A DNA stretch of 64,000 bases. Source: Bacteroidota bacterium. GTDB taxonomy: Bacteria; Bacteroidota; Ignavibacteria; Ignavibacteriales; Melioribacteraceae. The stretch lies in the NCBI GenBank assembly GCA_023381535.1, contig JAMCSN010000269.1, forward strand, positions 7,972 through 71,971, given 5' to 3'. The translations under genes were made by a program, and so were the position numbers. Shown here piece after piece: positions 37,473 through 46,722 of this stretch. How positions within the stretch are numbered: position 1 is the first letter of the stretch; each line of letters begins with the position of its first letter. The notes below the pieces were generated by a model. The model was not told the DNA's origin, ran no database searches, and saw only the letters and a list, made by a program, of their open reading frames with translations.

Positions 37473-39241
37473 CCAAACAAACTGCTCCCTGATGAGAAAT
37501 AACTTTGCATTGAAAGTAACTGACTCAGTTGAGATTGAAGCTGAATATATTGTTTCCGTAACGAATCCGCACTGGAATTTATCATAGTCTGTTTAGATGA
37601 AATAGAATCGCTAAGATTTTGAATTGCCGAGCTGAACCCATTTCTTGCAACAGCTATATAACCTGTAGATGCAGTAAGATATGGCGAAGTGTTATTATAC
37701 AAAACCGAAGCAACGCCGCTGGTGGAATTAAACACGGCGGCAACTTGATCAAGGTTGCTTGAAATTGCATTATCAAGTTGTGTAGAATTGGTAACACTTA
37801 AACCGTTGTTTATGTCAAAAGTGATTCCAATCTTGGAAAGCGAGTTAATTTGTGTGGTACTTAGCCCGGCAACATCGGAAGTTGTGGTTGAATACAACAT
37901 GCTCTGTAGAGAAGTCGCATTCGAATCACCAACCAACACTCCTCTTGTGCCGTTGGTGGAAACAGTTTGGCTCTTGATGTATTTGTATAGATCGTTAAAA
38001 GTATCTATAAAAGATTGAATCTTACCTTTAATCTTTGTCGTGTCATTTTGAACTGTAACGTTTACAGTTGGGTCCGTTGCTTGCATTACCGATTTCAGAT
38101 TTAGCGTAACGTTGGAAACCAAATCGGTAATAATATTACTGTTCCTTTCAATATTAATTCCGTTAAACTGCAGCATTGCATTAAGCTGGGTTGTAGCGTA
38201 AACATAACCCGGCGTGTCAAGACCTGCATTCTGTGCAAAACTCTGGCGCGTTGCACCTAGGTTCAAACCAACGGAAGCAAGTGCTTGACTGCCAACCTGA
38301 TCGGTTAAAGACTCAATCCTGTAATCATAACCCGACTGCTTTGCCGTAATCGAAAGCTGCGATGTGGTTGTAGTTGGCGAAAATACCGAAGCGGTAACCA
38401 TTCCTGCTGCGCTGATTTCTTTTGTATTCGCTATTCCCAGTTCAGTCAACAGCGTACCGGTATCGCTTCCAAGAGAAATATATTTCGAATTATCATTAAC
38501 CGTAACTTGAAGCTGAACATTTGAACCGTTAATTATTTTTTGTGCCGTGATTCCCGAAATTGCATTGAGTTGCGTAACAATATTATCCATTACCGCGCTG
38601 TATGTACCGGCAGTGTAGTTAATTGTAGTTTTTGTTCCGCCGAGATCAACAGTGAATGAACCGCTGCTTGCCGTTGAACCGGTTACCGAAGCTGAATTTA
38701 CAACCGCAGTATCATTATTAACTGCGCTGGCTATCTTCGACATCAGGCTGGCGTTGGTGATTGCACCGTTTACAAAATCTGTCGGATCAAATACAACCGA
38801 CACGTTGCTTGTCAAAGTGCCGCCGGCTCCGTCGCCCGATGTTAACACAAAGTTGTGTGTGCCTGCGGCAGTTATAACTGTAGAATTTGAAGTTGAAGTC
38901 GGGTCCTGAGATAGCACCAAATCGTTTTGAGCAAGTTGATTAACACGCATAGAATAGCTACCGGCTTGTGCCGTGCCTGAAACCGTTGCAGCAACAAATT
39001 TTTCGTTTGAAGATGTGGATGATTTATCTAAAAACGCTGAAGAAGTACCGGTACCTTTCAGTGTATAAAGAAGAGAATTCAGCGTGTTAAGTTTTCCGTT
39101 CAAAGTAACGTACGCTGCATCCAGATTCTGATACTTGGTCATCCTCGTGTTGAGCGGTGTAATTTTATTTTTCGTCTCGATGCTGATGTAAGAGCTTATG
39201 AGACTATTGATACCCGATGTTGTTAGAAGATCATATGCCAT
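37469..39241 (-). CDS. fliD: FliD, flagellar filament cap protein
   Basis: 590 residues. The N-terminus (LTTSGINSLISSYISIE, then a helical stretch and GSYSMRVNQLAQN) and the C-terminal helical region (about 530-585, heptad-like Gln/Ser/Leu) are typical of FliD. The middle is Thr/Ser/Ala-rich, as expected for the exposed cap domains. It caps the growing filament and helps flagellin fold. It begins immediately after the fliS stop and overlaps the FliT-like gene by 4 bp. Confidence 0.92.
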   Translation of the reverse strand: MAYDLLTTSGINSLISSYISIETKNKITPLNTRMTKYQNLDAAYVTLNGKLNTLNSLLYTLKGTGTSSAFLDKSSTSSNEKFVAATVSGTAQAGSYSMRVNQLAQNDLVLSQDPTSTSNSTVITAAGTHNFVLTSGDGAGGTLTSNVSVVFDPTDFVNGAITNASLMSKIASAVNNDTAVVNSASVTGSTASSGSFTVDLGGTKTTINYTAGTYSAVMDNIVTQLNAISGITAQKIINGSNVQLQVTVNDNSKYISLGSDTGTLLTELGIANTKEISAAGMVTASVFSPTTTTSQLSITAKQSGYDYRIESLTDQVGSQALASVGLNLGATRQSFAQNAGLDTPGYVYATTQLNAMLQFNGINIERNSNIITDLVSNVTLNLKSVMQATDPTVNVTVQNDTTKIKGKIQSFIDTFNDLYKYIKSQTVSTNGTRGVLVGDSNATSLQSMLYSTTTSDVAGLSTTQINSLSKIGITFDINNGLSVTNSTQLDNAISSNLDQVAAVFNSTSGVASVLYNNTSPYLTASTGYIAVARNGFSSAIQNLSDSISSKQTMINSSADSLRKQYIQLQSQLSQLLSMQSYFSSGSSLFG

Positions 39242-39580
39242 TTATTGCCCCTTTCGTAAAGCCGCCTGCCATGTTTCTCTTAGTTCGCCTAATATTTTTT
39301 GAACAGCTTGAAAATTTTTCTTTCGCATTTGATTCTGGCAAAAGATATAAAGATTTAACAGACCAACGGAAATTTCTTTTGCTCTGGCGTCTTCAAAATT
39401 GAGCGAGTTGATAAGAACCTGCAGCGCGTCGTTGGTCTTCAACATATCCTGTTTCAAACAACTTGAAATAGCAAAATCATACACCTTTAAAATCAGTTGT
39501 TCAGGCGTTGAAGCCGATACCTGGTTAATTAAATATTGATTGATTTTTTCTTGAGGATATTTTGCAGTAGCTGTATGCAT
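39242..39580 (-). CDS. fliS: FliS, flagellin export chaperone
   Basis: 112 residues, four-helix type. Features matching FliS are the N-terminal INQYLINQVSASTPEQLILKVYDFAI and the later LLNLYIFCQNQMRKKN. It binds the C-terminal helix of flagellin to prevent premature polymerisation. It lies 71 bp downstream of fliC across a terminator hairpin and directly abuts fliD, so fliS-fliD-fliT-flgM-REC may be transcribed by read-through or separately. Confidence 0.92.
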   Translation of the reverse strand: MHTATAKYPQEKINQYLINQVSASTPEQLILKVYDFAISSCLKQDMLKTNDALQVLINSLNFEDARAKEISVGLLNLYIFCQNQMRKKNFQAVQKILGELRETWQAALRKGQ

Positions 39581-39613
39581 ATTTAGTAACCTAATTTATA
39601 AATTATAATAAAC

Positions 39614-39636
39614 GCCCCCGGAATAGAACCGGGGGC
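39614..39636 (-). terminator. Terminator hairpin after flagellin gene
   Basis: GCCCCCGG (39614-39621) pairs perfectly with CCGGGGGC (39629-39636) around a 7-base loop, 15 bp past the fliC stop. The sequence after it on the minus strand (GTTTATTATAATTT) is only moderately T-rich, so partial read-through into fliS is plausible. It would also protect the abundant flagellin mRNA from 3' decay. Confidence 0.8.
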
Positions 39637-39651
39637 TTAAACCGCTCTCAA

Positions 39652-40440
39652 TTAACGGAAGAGTGATAAGAGTTGCTGTGGAGCCGCATTCATTTGTGAT
39701 AACATAGCTGTTGCTATTTGACCGGAAATCTGGCCTTTGGTTGAGTTCAACTGTTCAGCAGCCATATCAGCATCGAACAATTGCGAAATTAATGCTGTGT
39801 TATTGGCTACTGATGCTGTCAAGAAATCTTGACGGGAATTGAAAGTCTGCGTTGAATTACCAACGTAGGAAAGAGATGTTCTTACATTGCTTTGGAATGT
39901 TGTGATATCCGTAGTCATAGAAGCGGCATCACCGACTCGCAGAGCTGTCAATGCGGTGGAGTTATCACCAAGTTGATTGCCAATGTTAACTACAACGGCA
40001 GTTGCACCCGCACCAAACGAATTGCTGGCACTTGCTAACAAATCTGTACCATTAATCTTGGTGTTTGAAAGAATGGAACTAACTTCATCTGCAAGAGTTT
40101 TTACATCATTTTGAAGTGCAGTCTTATCTTTCAACGGATCCTTATAGTCTTCTTGTTTTGCAAGAATCTGGTTTAATTTGTCATAAACTTGCTGAAGAGC
40201 AGATTCTGCAGTTGACAAGAAGTTCTGAGCAGACGAAATGTTTGATAACTGCGATTTCATCTGTAAGTTGGATGCTTCAAGTTTCTTACCTACGTTCCAG
40301 CCAGAAGTGTCATCTGCCACACTGTTAATTCTTTTTGTGGTAGCAAGACGTAATTGAGCTTTTTGGGTTTCGGCAGTAACTTTTGCTAATGCGTTGTAAG
40401 CCTGAAGAGCTCCGAGATTTGTGTTAACTGAGAAAGCCAT
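39652..40440 (-). CDS. fliC: Flagellin
   Basis: 262 residues, a short flagellin. The conserved N-terminal D0/D1 (ALQAYNALAKVTAETQKAQ, INSVADDTSGWNVGKKLEA) and C-terminal D1/D0 (SQLFDADMAAEQLNSTKGQ, ending QQLLSLFR) are joined by a small middle with no long D2/D3 insertion. The ATG at 40440 follows CGGAGGT at 6 bases. Its own sigma-28-type promoter, a CsrA-like leader hairpin and a terminator make it a separately controlled unit. The upstream gene is a glycosyltransferase that could modify it. Confidence 0.95.
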   Translation of the reverse strand: MAFSVNTNLGALQAYNALAKVTAETQKAQLRLATTKRINSVADDTSGWNVGKKLEASNLQMKSQLSNISSAQNFLSTAESALQQVYDKLNQILAKQEDYKDPLKDKTALQNDVKTLADEVSSILSNTKINGTDLLASASNSFGAGATAVVVNIGNQLGDNSTALTALRVGDAASMTTDITTFQSNVRTSLSYVGNSTQTFNSRQDFLTASVANNTALISQLFDADMAAEQLNSTKGQISGQIATAMLSQMNAAPQQLLSLFR

Positions 40441-40445
40441 AATAT

Positions 40446-40488
40446 ACCTCCGTGTGTTTGGTTTTGTTTATCAAGCATCCTTGCTTGA
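40446..40488 (-). promoter_or_regulatory. Candidate CsrA-binding leader of flagellin mRNA
   Basis: The leader has a perfect 7-bp stem TCAAGCA/TGCTTGA (40482-40488 with 40471-40477) presenting AGGA as its tetraloop, the shape CsrA prefers; CAAGGATG matches the core of the known consensus. A second GGA lies in the Shine-Dalgarno CGGAGGT (40446-40452). The two sites are about 27 nt apart, matching the two-site bridging layout described for flagellin leaders under CsrA/FliW control. Confidence 0.7.
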
Positions 40489-40523
40489 CTGTTATTAATT
40501 AAGAGATTTAATTCTCACTTATA

Positions 40524-40550
40524 TTATCGGAGGGCACTAAAAATTGTTTA
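40524..40550 (-). promoter_or_regulatory. Sigma-28 (FliA) promoter of flagellin
   Basis: Minus strand reads TAAACAAT (40543-40550), an 11-base spacer, then TCCGATAA (40524-40531). The FliA consensus is TAAAGTTT-N11-GCCGATAA, so the -10 box matches 7 of 8 positions and the key TAAA of the -35 is exact. The predicted start near 40517 gives a leader of about 77 nt that includes the CsrA-like hairpin. Confidence 0.8.
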
Positions 40551-40571
40551 GCACTATTGCTGTTTACCGGT

Positions 40572-42101
40572 TTAGAGCGGCACCTTTGTAAGCATTAATA
40601 ACTTTCGTTTGAGAGTTTTTACTCTCGTCATAACATCGGCTACATGAGAAAATTTCTTCTCGAGAAGCAAAACTATCGGTCTAATCTTTTCATCAAGACC
40701 TTGCTTCAAATAAAAAGAAATTAGATAGAAAAGGATGGACGGATCATCGTCGGCTTTGTTGGTTAATTTTTCAAGTACTAGTGTAGCTTCTTCTACTCTT
40801 CCCAATTCATCAAGAGTTTTTGCATACAATTTTTCAATGTCGATTGAAGCGGTAAACCGTGCTCTTATTTTTTCAACAATTTCCAGAACATGTTGTTTGT
40901 ACGGATTGTTTCCGAGTATAAGCATTATGAAACTTAGATTGTTTCTGTTCGTCATTTTAGGAAGCAAATTGATTTCTTCTTGCGTGAATGATGAATTGGA
41001 AAAAAGTTTATTCATCACATTGAACTTAGTTAGTTCGTGTTGTCCCCCCATCTTTTTAAAATAAGAAAACAATTCATTTTGATAGAACTGGTAGTTGGAG
41101 TTATTTCTATTTTGTATGGAGAGCGTGAGACCGTAATAAATAACTTCTTCGGTATCGAGCATAATAGAGAGAGAGTAATACAACCGCTTATTCAGCATTT
41201 CTTGATTCAACAAATACGCTCTTTTGCATCTCTCTTCCGCCATTACAAGCTCGCCTTTCCTAAGAGCAATCTTTGAAGCAAGCATATGGGCGAACGGCTG
41301 TTTATCATCTACTTTTAGTGAATACTGAATATATTTTTCTGCGTCGGTTATTCTATGATTTTGCTGCGAGATTAGTGCGAGAGACGTATAACATTGTGCT
41401 CTGTATTGTCTATCCAACTTTCCGGATTCCGCCGCAATATGAAAATAGTTTACGGCATTTTCATTATCCTTCAGCACACTGTAGGTTAATCCTAACTGAA
41501 AAGCGCAGTATGCCGATTTGTTCGCCTCATAATCTTCCAGCAGAAGAAACAGATTCCGTTTAGCTTTCAACTTTTTTTCTTCAGCCGAGACATTGTACCC
41601 TAAGTGTTTTATCAAAACTTTGGATTGAATTAATGCAAGCCCTTTATTCAGCAGCGAAGGTTCGATTTGCTCATGCACTTTCCCGGAAAACTTAATATTC
41701 GAATAGTTTGCAAATAATCTAACGTAGCGAATATAATTGTCTCTGCCATTCTCTTCGTCAATGCTCAATACGGTGCAGTAATATCCTATCTTTTGCTTGG
41801 TATTCGTCAACTGCTTTAGTTCTTGAATAGAATTGGCGTCAAGCCTTTCATCGGCATCAAGATACAAAATCCAATCGCCGGTAGATTTGCTCAAGGCATA
41901 GTTTCGCGCTGCAGAAAAATCATTTATCCATCCAAAATTATAAACCTGTGCACCGTAACTTTTCGCTATCTCAACGGTTGCATCGGTAGAACCGGTATCC
42001 ACAATTACAATTTCATCAACCACATTCTTTACCGACTCCAGACATTCTTTAAGATGCTTCTCTTCGTCTTTAACGATCATTGAGAGAGTTATCGATTTCA
42101 T
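40572..42101 (-). CDS. TPR-containing GT2 glycosyltransferase
   Basis: 509 residues. The N-terminal ~230 residues are a GT2 A-fold: LSMIVKDEEKHLKECLES, IVDTGSTDAT, NFGWINDFSAARNYAL and the metal-binding LDADER. The rest is helical repeat (TPR-like) sequence. It resembles the SunS/WaaE-type subgroup of protein or lipid glycosyltransferases. It lies just upstream of the flagellin promoter on the same strand, a common place for filament-modifying enzymes, so flagellin glycosylation is likely but inferred. The upstream gap of 213 bp suggests its own promoter. Confidence 0.82.
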   Translation of the reverse strand: MKSITLSMIVKDEEKHLKECLESVKNVVDEIVIVDTGSTDATVEIAKSYGAQVYNFGWINDFSAARNYALSKSTGDWILYLDADERLDANSIQELKQLTNTKQKIGYYCTVLSIDEENGRDNYIRYVRLFANYSNIKFSGKVHEQIEPSLLNKGLALIQSKVLIKHLGYNVSAEEKKLKAKRNLFLLLEDYEANKSAYCAFQLGLTYSVLKDNENAVNYFHIAAESGKLDRQYRAQCYTSLALISQQNHRITDAEKYIQYSLKVDDKQPFAHMLASKIALRKGELVMAEERCKRAYLLNQEMLNKRLYYSLSIMLDTEEVIYYGLTLSIQNRNNSNYQFYQNELFSYFKKMGGQHELTKFNVMNKLFSNSSFTQEEINLLPKMTNRNNLSFIMLILGNNPYKQHVLEIVEKIRARFTASIDIEKLYAKTLDELGRVEEATLVLEKLTNKADDDPSILFYLISFYLKQGLDEKIRPIVLLLEKKFSHVADVMTRVKTLKRKLLMLTKVPL

Positions 42102-42314
42102 AAAAACCTTTTTTAATTTATGATTGCTTCAAATTTTTTTCTGAAGACAAAGAAGACATGGTCCAAGACAAACTGGGCAGTATTGTTCATCTGAGCTCCA
42201 AATAATTTTTAGGAAGTAGGCATTTTTTGTACCATGTGAAAAAACCAAAAGTGGTGGAAATTTAGCGGGATTCTTGTTGCTTATTGGTCGCTTGGCTATT
42301 ATTGACCAGAGACG

Positions 42315-44150
42315 TTACTGAACCAGTTTGATGAGGTCTTTGGTTGTCTCTTCAATCTTTTGATTGGCTTCGTTCATCATTTCATTTTCGTTATTGGTTC
42401 GAAGCGCCTTCAATTCTTCAACGCGTTTTCTATGATGAGTAATACTTATGTTGATATTTTCAGCCATAATTTTTTCTTTATTCTCGAAACTATTTTTTGT
42501 TTCGGCTATCAACGATTCCTTTTCCACTTTCAGGTAATGAAGTCGCTTCTGGAGTTTCAATTTAACATCGTAGCGTTCAATCACAACAACTGCGGAGAGG
42601 AGAAGCGTGATAACTACTCCGACAAGAAAACTTATAGCTCCCCATTTTGAACCAGTAATAAGTAAATAAGAAAATATGGAATTGTATTCGGAGGTATCCG
42701 TTAACGATCGATTCGAATAACCCGCCACACCGCCTATAAAAAATACAACCAGAGCAATGATAATATTGTAAGTCATGTTGTTAAAAAGCGACGTACGGGG
42801 ATTGTAGCGGTCTATGTGCGGTAAATCATTTATCCGCTCTTCAACTGCGAGCGCTTCGTCGTTGAAGTTTTCATTTATGTGCTGAACAGAAGTATTTAAG
42901 CTTTCTTTCATTCTCGTTTTAAAATTCTCTAGTTCTTCAGCCAGTTGTTTTTCGGTATTCATATTTTCAATTATTGATGAATCAAGACTCTGAAGTTTCT
43001 CTCGAACTTTTCCGTAAAAATCCTCTTTAACTCTTGAAACTATTTTTTCCACAACCTCGTTAATTCTGTCGCGAATTTCCGGAAACGTTGCATAAAGCAG
43101 AGTATTTGCTATGGTCGAATAACCGGCAAATATTTTTCCAAAGAAATCGAAAGACTTCTTTATCTCGTCGTCATAATATCCATCTAAATGTTTGGACCTT
43201 ATCTCATTGAGATTGTCTCTGAAGACCGTGAACGAAGTTTGTTCTTTTGCATGAAATTCTTCCAGTATAACTTGAATTGCATCGATAGCTTTGCTGAAAT
43301 CGTTTTCATGAAAGACATTATAAATGAATGCATTCTTAAAAAAGTAATTGAACATTCCAAAATTATTTGTCCTTAAAGCAATACCCAATCTGTGAACATC
43401 GTATTGCATTACTTCGCGTAAATAATAAATCACCAATTCTTCGTTGCCAAGGTGTAATTCCGTTAAAGCGGAATAAATTTTTGCCGTGCATCCGTTCGAT
43501 CTTATTTCCAGAGCTTCTTTGAAAGCTGCATTGGCTTCGGAATAATTGGATTCCTTCAAGTGAACAAATCCAACATAAAGTTTAAGAATGTATTGGAGTT
43601 CAAGCTTCGTCTGGTCGTTCAGTCTAAGCGTGCTTATTATATCAATCGCACCCTTGAACGATTCAAGCGCACGAGCCGGATTGTAAAAAGTAATCTGGTA
43701 AGTTAGAATGATTCCTTTCAAGATCAGTTTGAAAAAGTTGTGTTTGTTTATATCGCGTTCAATAAAGTTAACAGTCAGGGTCGAATAATATTCTTTCTCG
43801 CTCTTTAGTCTAGTTGTTGCCCATCGGGAGTAGTTTTCCTTGATCTGCTTATGAAGTTCGTTATGGACCATCCCTTTGAAATGAAGTTTCATATATTCTT
43901 CAATCTGAAGAAGCAGAGAAGAATCGTAAACCCAGAAGAGCGGAGCGTTATTATAAGGAATAAATATTTCTTTCAGTTCGGCAGGCAAATCCAAAGAGAA
44001 AAATCTTACACTCTCTTTGATGATACTTATCGGATCGGTATCATTTTTAACGGTAATCTGAAAATGCTCTTTCGCAAGTTTATAGAACTTGGAAATGAGC
44101 ACCTCATTACCGATAGTTTGATTGCCGTATTTTTCTGCCAACACTGTCAT
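42315..44150 (-). CDS. Membrane protein with TPR-like N-terminus and coiled coils, unknown function
   Basis: 611 residues. About 1-360 is helical, with TPR-like repeats around 160-230 (LKESNYSEANAAFKEALEIR). A coiled-coil region (about 380-450) leads into two transmembrane helices (about 459-479 and 503-525) separated by a short loop with NRSLTDTSEYN. A second long coiled coil (about 530-611) ends the protein. It is the last gene of the long flagellar/phosphorelay run, 12 bp after the PAS kinase. The layout suggests a membrane scaffold or a motor- or pole-associated factor. I do not recognise the family. Confidence 0.75.
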   Translation of the reverse strand: MTVLAEKYGNQTIGNEVLISKFYKLAKEHFQITVKNDTDPISIIKESVRFFSLDLPAELKEIFIPYNNAPLFWVYDSSLLLQIEEYMKLHFKGMVHNELHKQIKENYSRWATTRLKSEKEYYSTLTVNFIERDINKHNFFKLILKGIILTYQITFYNPARALESFKGAIDIISTLRLNDQTKLELQYILKLYVGFVHLKESNYSEANAAFKEALEIRSNGCTAKIYSALTELHLGNEELVIYYLREVMQYDVHRLGIALRTNNFGMFNYFFKNAFIYNVFHENDFSKAIDAIQVILEEFHAKEQTSFTVFRDNLNEIRSKHLDGYYDDEIKKSFDFFGKIFAGYSTIANTLLYATFPEIRDRINEVVEKIVSRVKEDFYGKVREKLQSLDSSIIENMNTEKQLAEELENFKTRMKESLNTSVQHINENFNDEALAVEERINDLPHIDRYNPRTSLFNNMTYNIIIALVVFFIGGVAGYSNRSLTDTSEYNSIFSYLLITGSKWGAISFLVGVVITLLLSAVVVIERYDVKLKLQKRLHYLKVEKESLIAETKNSFENKEKIMAENINISITHHRKRVEELKALRTNNENEMMNEANQKIEETTKDLIKLVQ

Positions 44151-44162
44151 TGTAAAATTAGT

Positions 44163-46022
44163 TTATCCGTTTCTATGCGAAGACTGAAACGTTAGTTTTA
44201 TTTTTGTGCCTTTGTTCTTTTCACTTTCAATTTCAAAATTGCCGTTCATCAACCGCGTTAACTTGTAAGCAATGGTAAGCCCAAGCCCGGCTCCTTCGAA
44301 GGGACGAGTGTATCCTTCAATTTCTTGCGCAAACGGTTTGATCAATCTTTCAAGCTGCGTTTGGTCGATACCTACGCCTGTATCGGCGATAGTAATTTCC
44401 ACAAATCCATTGCTCGATTTCGTACCAACGATTATATGCCCGTGGTTCGTGTACTTAATCGCATTATCCACCAGTGCCTGGACTATCTTTTCAAACTTTA
44501 CCCAGTCCACTTCAATCATGCAGTCGTCAGCGGCTATATCAACAACAAAATTCAGATTCTTTTTTGCCGCGTCGCTCATCATCTTCCCGGAAACGTTTCT
44601 AATAACCTGGTTGCAGTTCAGATCAACTTTTTCCAGTTCAACCTCGCCCGATTCAATCTGCGAGACATCAATAATATTCGTGAACAAATTCAGTGCTCTG
44701 CCGAGAACCTCTTTCATGGAATCCATCAATTCTTTTATCGAGTCTATATCCCCCGTTTCAACACTTTCGTTTATGATTTCCGAATAACCGAGAATTGCGT
44801 TGTATGGTGTTCTAATTTCGTGCGACATGTTGGCGAGAAAATCCGATTTCATTTTGTTAAGCTGAATTTCTTTATGATATGCTTTCTTCAGCTGTTCTCC
44901 GTATTGAATTTCTTCCGTAATGTCTTTCATACCAATGATAAAGTACGACGACGGTTTTTCGTATTCGGGAATCGAGGTGATTTTGCATTTGTACACGCGA
45001 TCGTCATCGTGTTTATACGGGAACTCATCTACTGCGGTCGAGTTTACCGTATATTTTTGAATCGAATCATGAATATCGGACGTCAATTGCTTCGGTAGTA
45101 AATCGTCAATTCTTAAAGAACTGATTTTATTTCTGTCTAAATGAAATGTTCTGAAAAAATTATCATTCGCATTCTCAAAAAGAAAAGTCGGACCGATTCT
45201 TTCGACAATAAGAAGCAAGTCGCTTATGTTTTCTATAATTAACTTTTGCTTTTTCTCCGATCTTTCTATCGCTCGCGTTTGATTTATCACCTCGGTAAGA
45301 TTGGTGGCGATGAAAATAAAACTAACGGCATTTCGCTCGTTATCAAATATCGGATTGAGATGCAGTTCCCAATATTCCTCCGGAAATAACCAATGGAAGT
45401 TTACTATTTTTTTCCACGGCACCGGCGCATTTAAGCAGCCTGTTAAATCTTCAAGGTCTCTTGCATCTAAAGCGTTTTTCAATATCTCGATTATGTTTTT
45501 CCCGAAAATATTTTCGGCTTCTTTTGCCAACACATCTTCAAACGATTTAGAAACGTACGTTACTTTTTGCGCTTCATCTAGAATCATTAAAGGAAGTTTC
45601 CCATGATCGAGCGCGTTATGAAGCGATGTTATTTTATTTTCGAGTTTCTTCTGCTGATCTAACGACTGAATGGACAAAACAAAATATTGTGTGCTGTTAA
45701 CGATTACCCGTTCGATCCTGATGAAGTAGCCCTTAACAACATTTTCCTTGTCGAGAGTTAGATTGATATCGACGGAAATATTTTTGTATTTGCTTTCATG
45801 AAACCCTTTCACGAGATAAATGAATTCCATGTTGGAATGCATCTGTATAATATTATCGCCGATATCCAGTTTGAAAGTGCTCTTGAATGCATCGTTGCAG
45901 TAAACGATTGCAAGCGAAAGGTCAATAATTACCAGGGGACTGCTGTTGGGCAGTTCAGTATAATGTCGAAAATCCGGTTTCGATTCGACGAACAATAGTG
46001 GCTGATTTCTCAAGTCTGTCAT
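44163..46022 (-). CDS. Cytoplasmic PAS-domain sensor histidine kinase
   Basis: 619 residues with no transmembrane segment. Three PAS-like domains (about 20-130, 135-255 and 262-375) precede HisKA with H-box MSHEIRTP (H401) and HATPase_c with intact N box (DNAIKYT), G1 (DTGVGID) and G2 (EGAGLGL). It lies within the motor gene run together with REC and REC-HPt genes, so it is the likely phosphodonor of a local relay. It starts 4 bp after the unknown 216-residue gene. Confidence 0.9.
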   Translation of the reverse strand: MTDLRNQPLLFVESKPDFRHYTELPNSSPLVIIDLSLAIVYCNDAFKSTFKLDIGDNIIQMHSNMEFIYLVKGFHESKYKNISVDINLTLDKENVVKGYFIRIERVIVNSTQYFVLSIQSLDQQKKLENKITSLHNALDHGKLPLMILDEAQKVTYVSKSFEDVLAKEAENIFGKNIIEILKNALDARDLEDLTGCLNAPVPWKKIVNFHWLFPEEYWELHLNPIFDNERNAVSFIFIATNLTEVINQTRAIERSEKKQKLIIENISDLLLIVERIGPTFLFENANDNFFRTFHLDRNKISSLRIDDLLPKQLTSDIHDSIQKYTVNSTAVDEFPYKHDDDRVYKCKITSIPEYEKPSSYFIIGMKDITEEIQYGEQLKKAYHKEIQLNKMKSDFLANMSHEIRTPYNAILGYSEIINESVETGDIDSIKELMDSMKEVLGRALNLFTNIIDVSQIESGEVELEKVDLNCNQVIRNVSGKMMSDAAKKNLNFVVDIAADDCMIEVDWVKFEKIVQALVDNAIKYTNHGHIIVGTKSSNGFVEITIADTGVGIDQTQLERLIKPFAQEIEGYTRPFEGAGLGLTIAYKLTRLMNGNFEIESEKNKGTKIKLTFQSSHRNG

Positions 46023-46025
46023 TGA

Positions 46026-46676
46026 CTATATCTTTGAAATATTCAGTTTAGATAATGATAGATGTTTTCCTTGGTTTTTATCGGTCAATGAAAAAACAAA
46101 TTTCTTTGAAAGATACATCTCAAGAAAATTCACGATGCAAGAATTCAAATATTCAAATTCCGATTTCAGCGGCTCGGCTTCTTTTTCAATTACATTTTGC
46201 ACTAAAGGATGATTTTCGGAAAGTTGCAAAACATAAGTGCTGATTTCGGTTAAATCATTAAAGAAATTATTAAGATGCGGTAAGGTTAACCGCGGATCCA
46301 GTTTCCGTGCCGTATCAGCCGAAACGAAACTAATGAACTGAACACGAACTGAAATTTTGTGTTTAGTTGTCTCAACATTTTTTGTTACGCCGTATTCAAT
46401 GTCCTGATGTTTTACTAAATCTATTTCGTTCACTTTGACTAAGAATCTTATTCCATCCAATTCAAAATCAATTACGGTCTTATCATTTTCTTTTTCGAAG
46501 ACGTTTAATTTCCAATGATGGCTCGTCATAAATGCAACAGCGGGTGAAAAAGAAATTGAATCGCTAAGTGAGAAATTGGCATGGCGAAAAACACCGGATT
46601 TCGATCCGTGTTTCCCGGATTTCGGCGGGTTCTTGTACTCAGAACTCGAAGTTATATTTATAATTTTTTCCAACAT
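46026..46676 (-). CDS. Unknown protein of the motor/phosphorelay block
   Basis: 216 residues, no signal peptide or membrane helix. The start is supported by GGAGG seven bases upstream. The first ~45 residues are Ser/Lys-rich and probably flexible; residues about 50-125 look like beta strands (WKLNVFEKENDKTVIDFELDG, KISVRVQFISF) and about 130-195 are helical. No catalytic motif is visible. It sits between a REC/H-box protein and the PAS kinase; an adaptor role is possible but unproven. Confidence 0.75.
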   Translation of the reverse strand: MLEKIINITSSSEYKNPPKSGKHGSKSGVFRHANFSLSDSISFSPAVAFMTSHHWKLNVFEKENDKTVIDFELDGIRFLVKVNEIDLVKHQDIEYGVTKNVETTKHKISVRVQFISFVSADTARKLDPRLTLPHLNNFFNDLTEISTYVLQLSENHPLVQNVIEKEAEPLKSEFEYLNSCIVNFLEMYLSKKFVFSLTDKNQGKHLSLSKLNISKI

Positions 46677-46722
46677 GCCTTTTCCTCCGCATTATTATCG
46701 AAGGAAAAGGAAGAATTTTGAA

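Noticed and set aside
44325..45098. A 257-codon open frame opposite the PAS kinase
   Set aside because: It lies wholly inside a well-supported kinase gene, has a His/Phe/Asn-rich composition typical of an antisense reading, and shows no domain or start signal.
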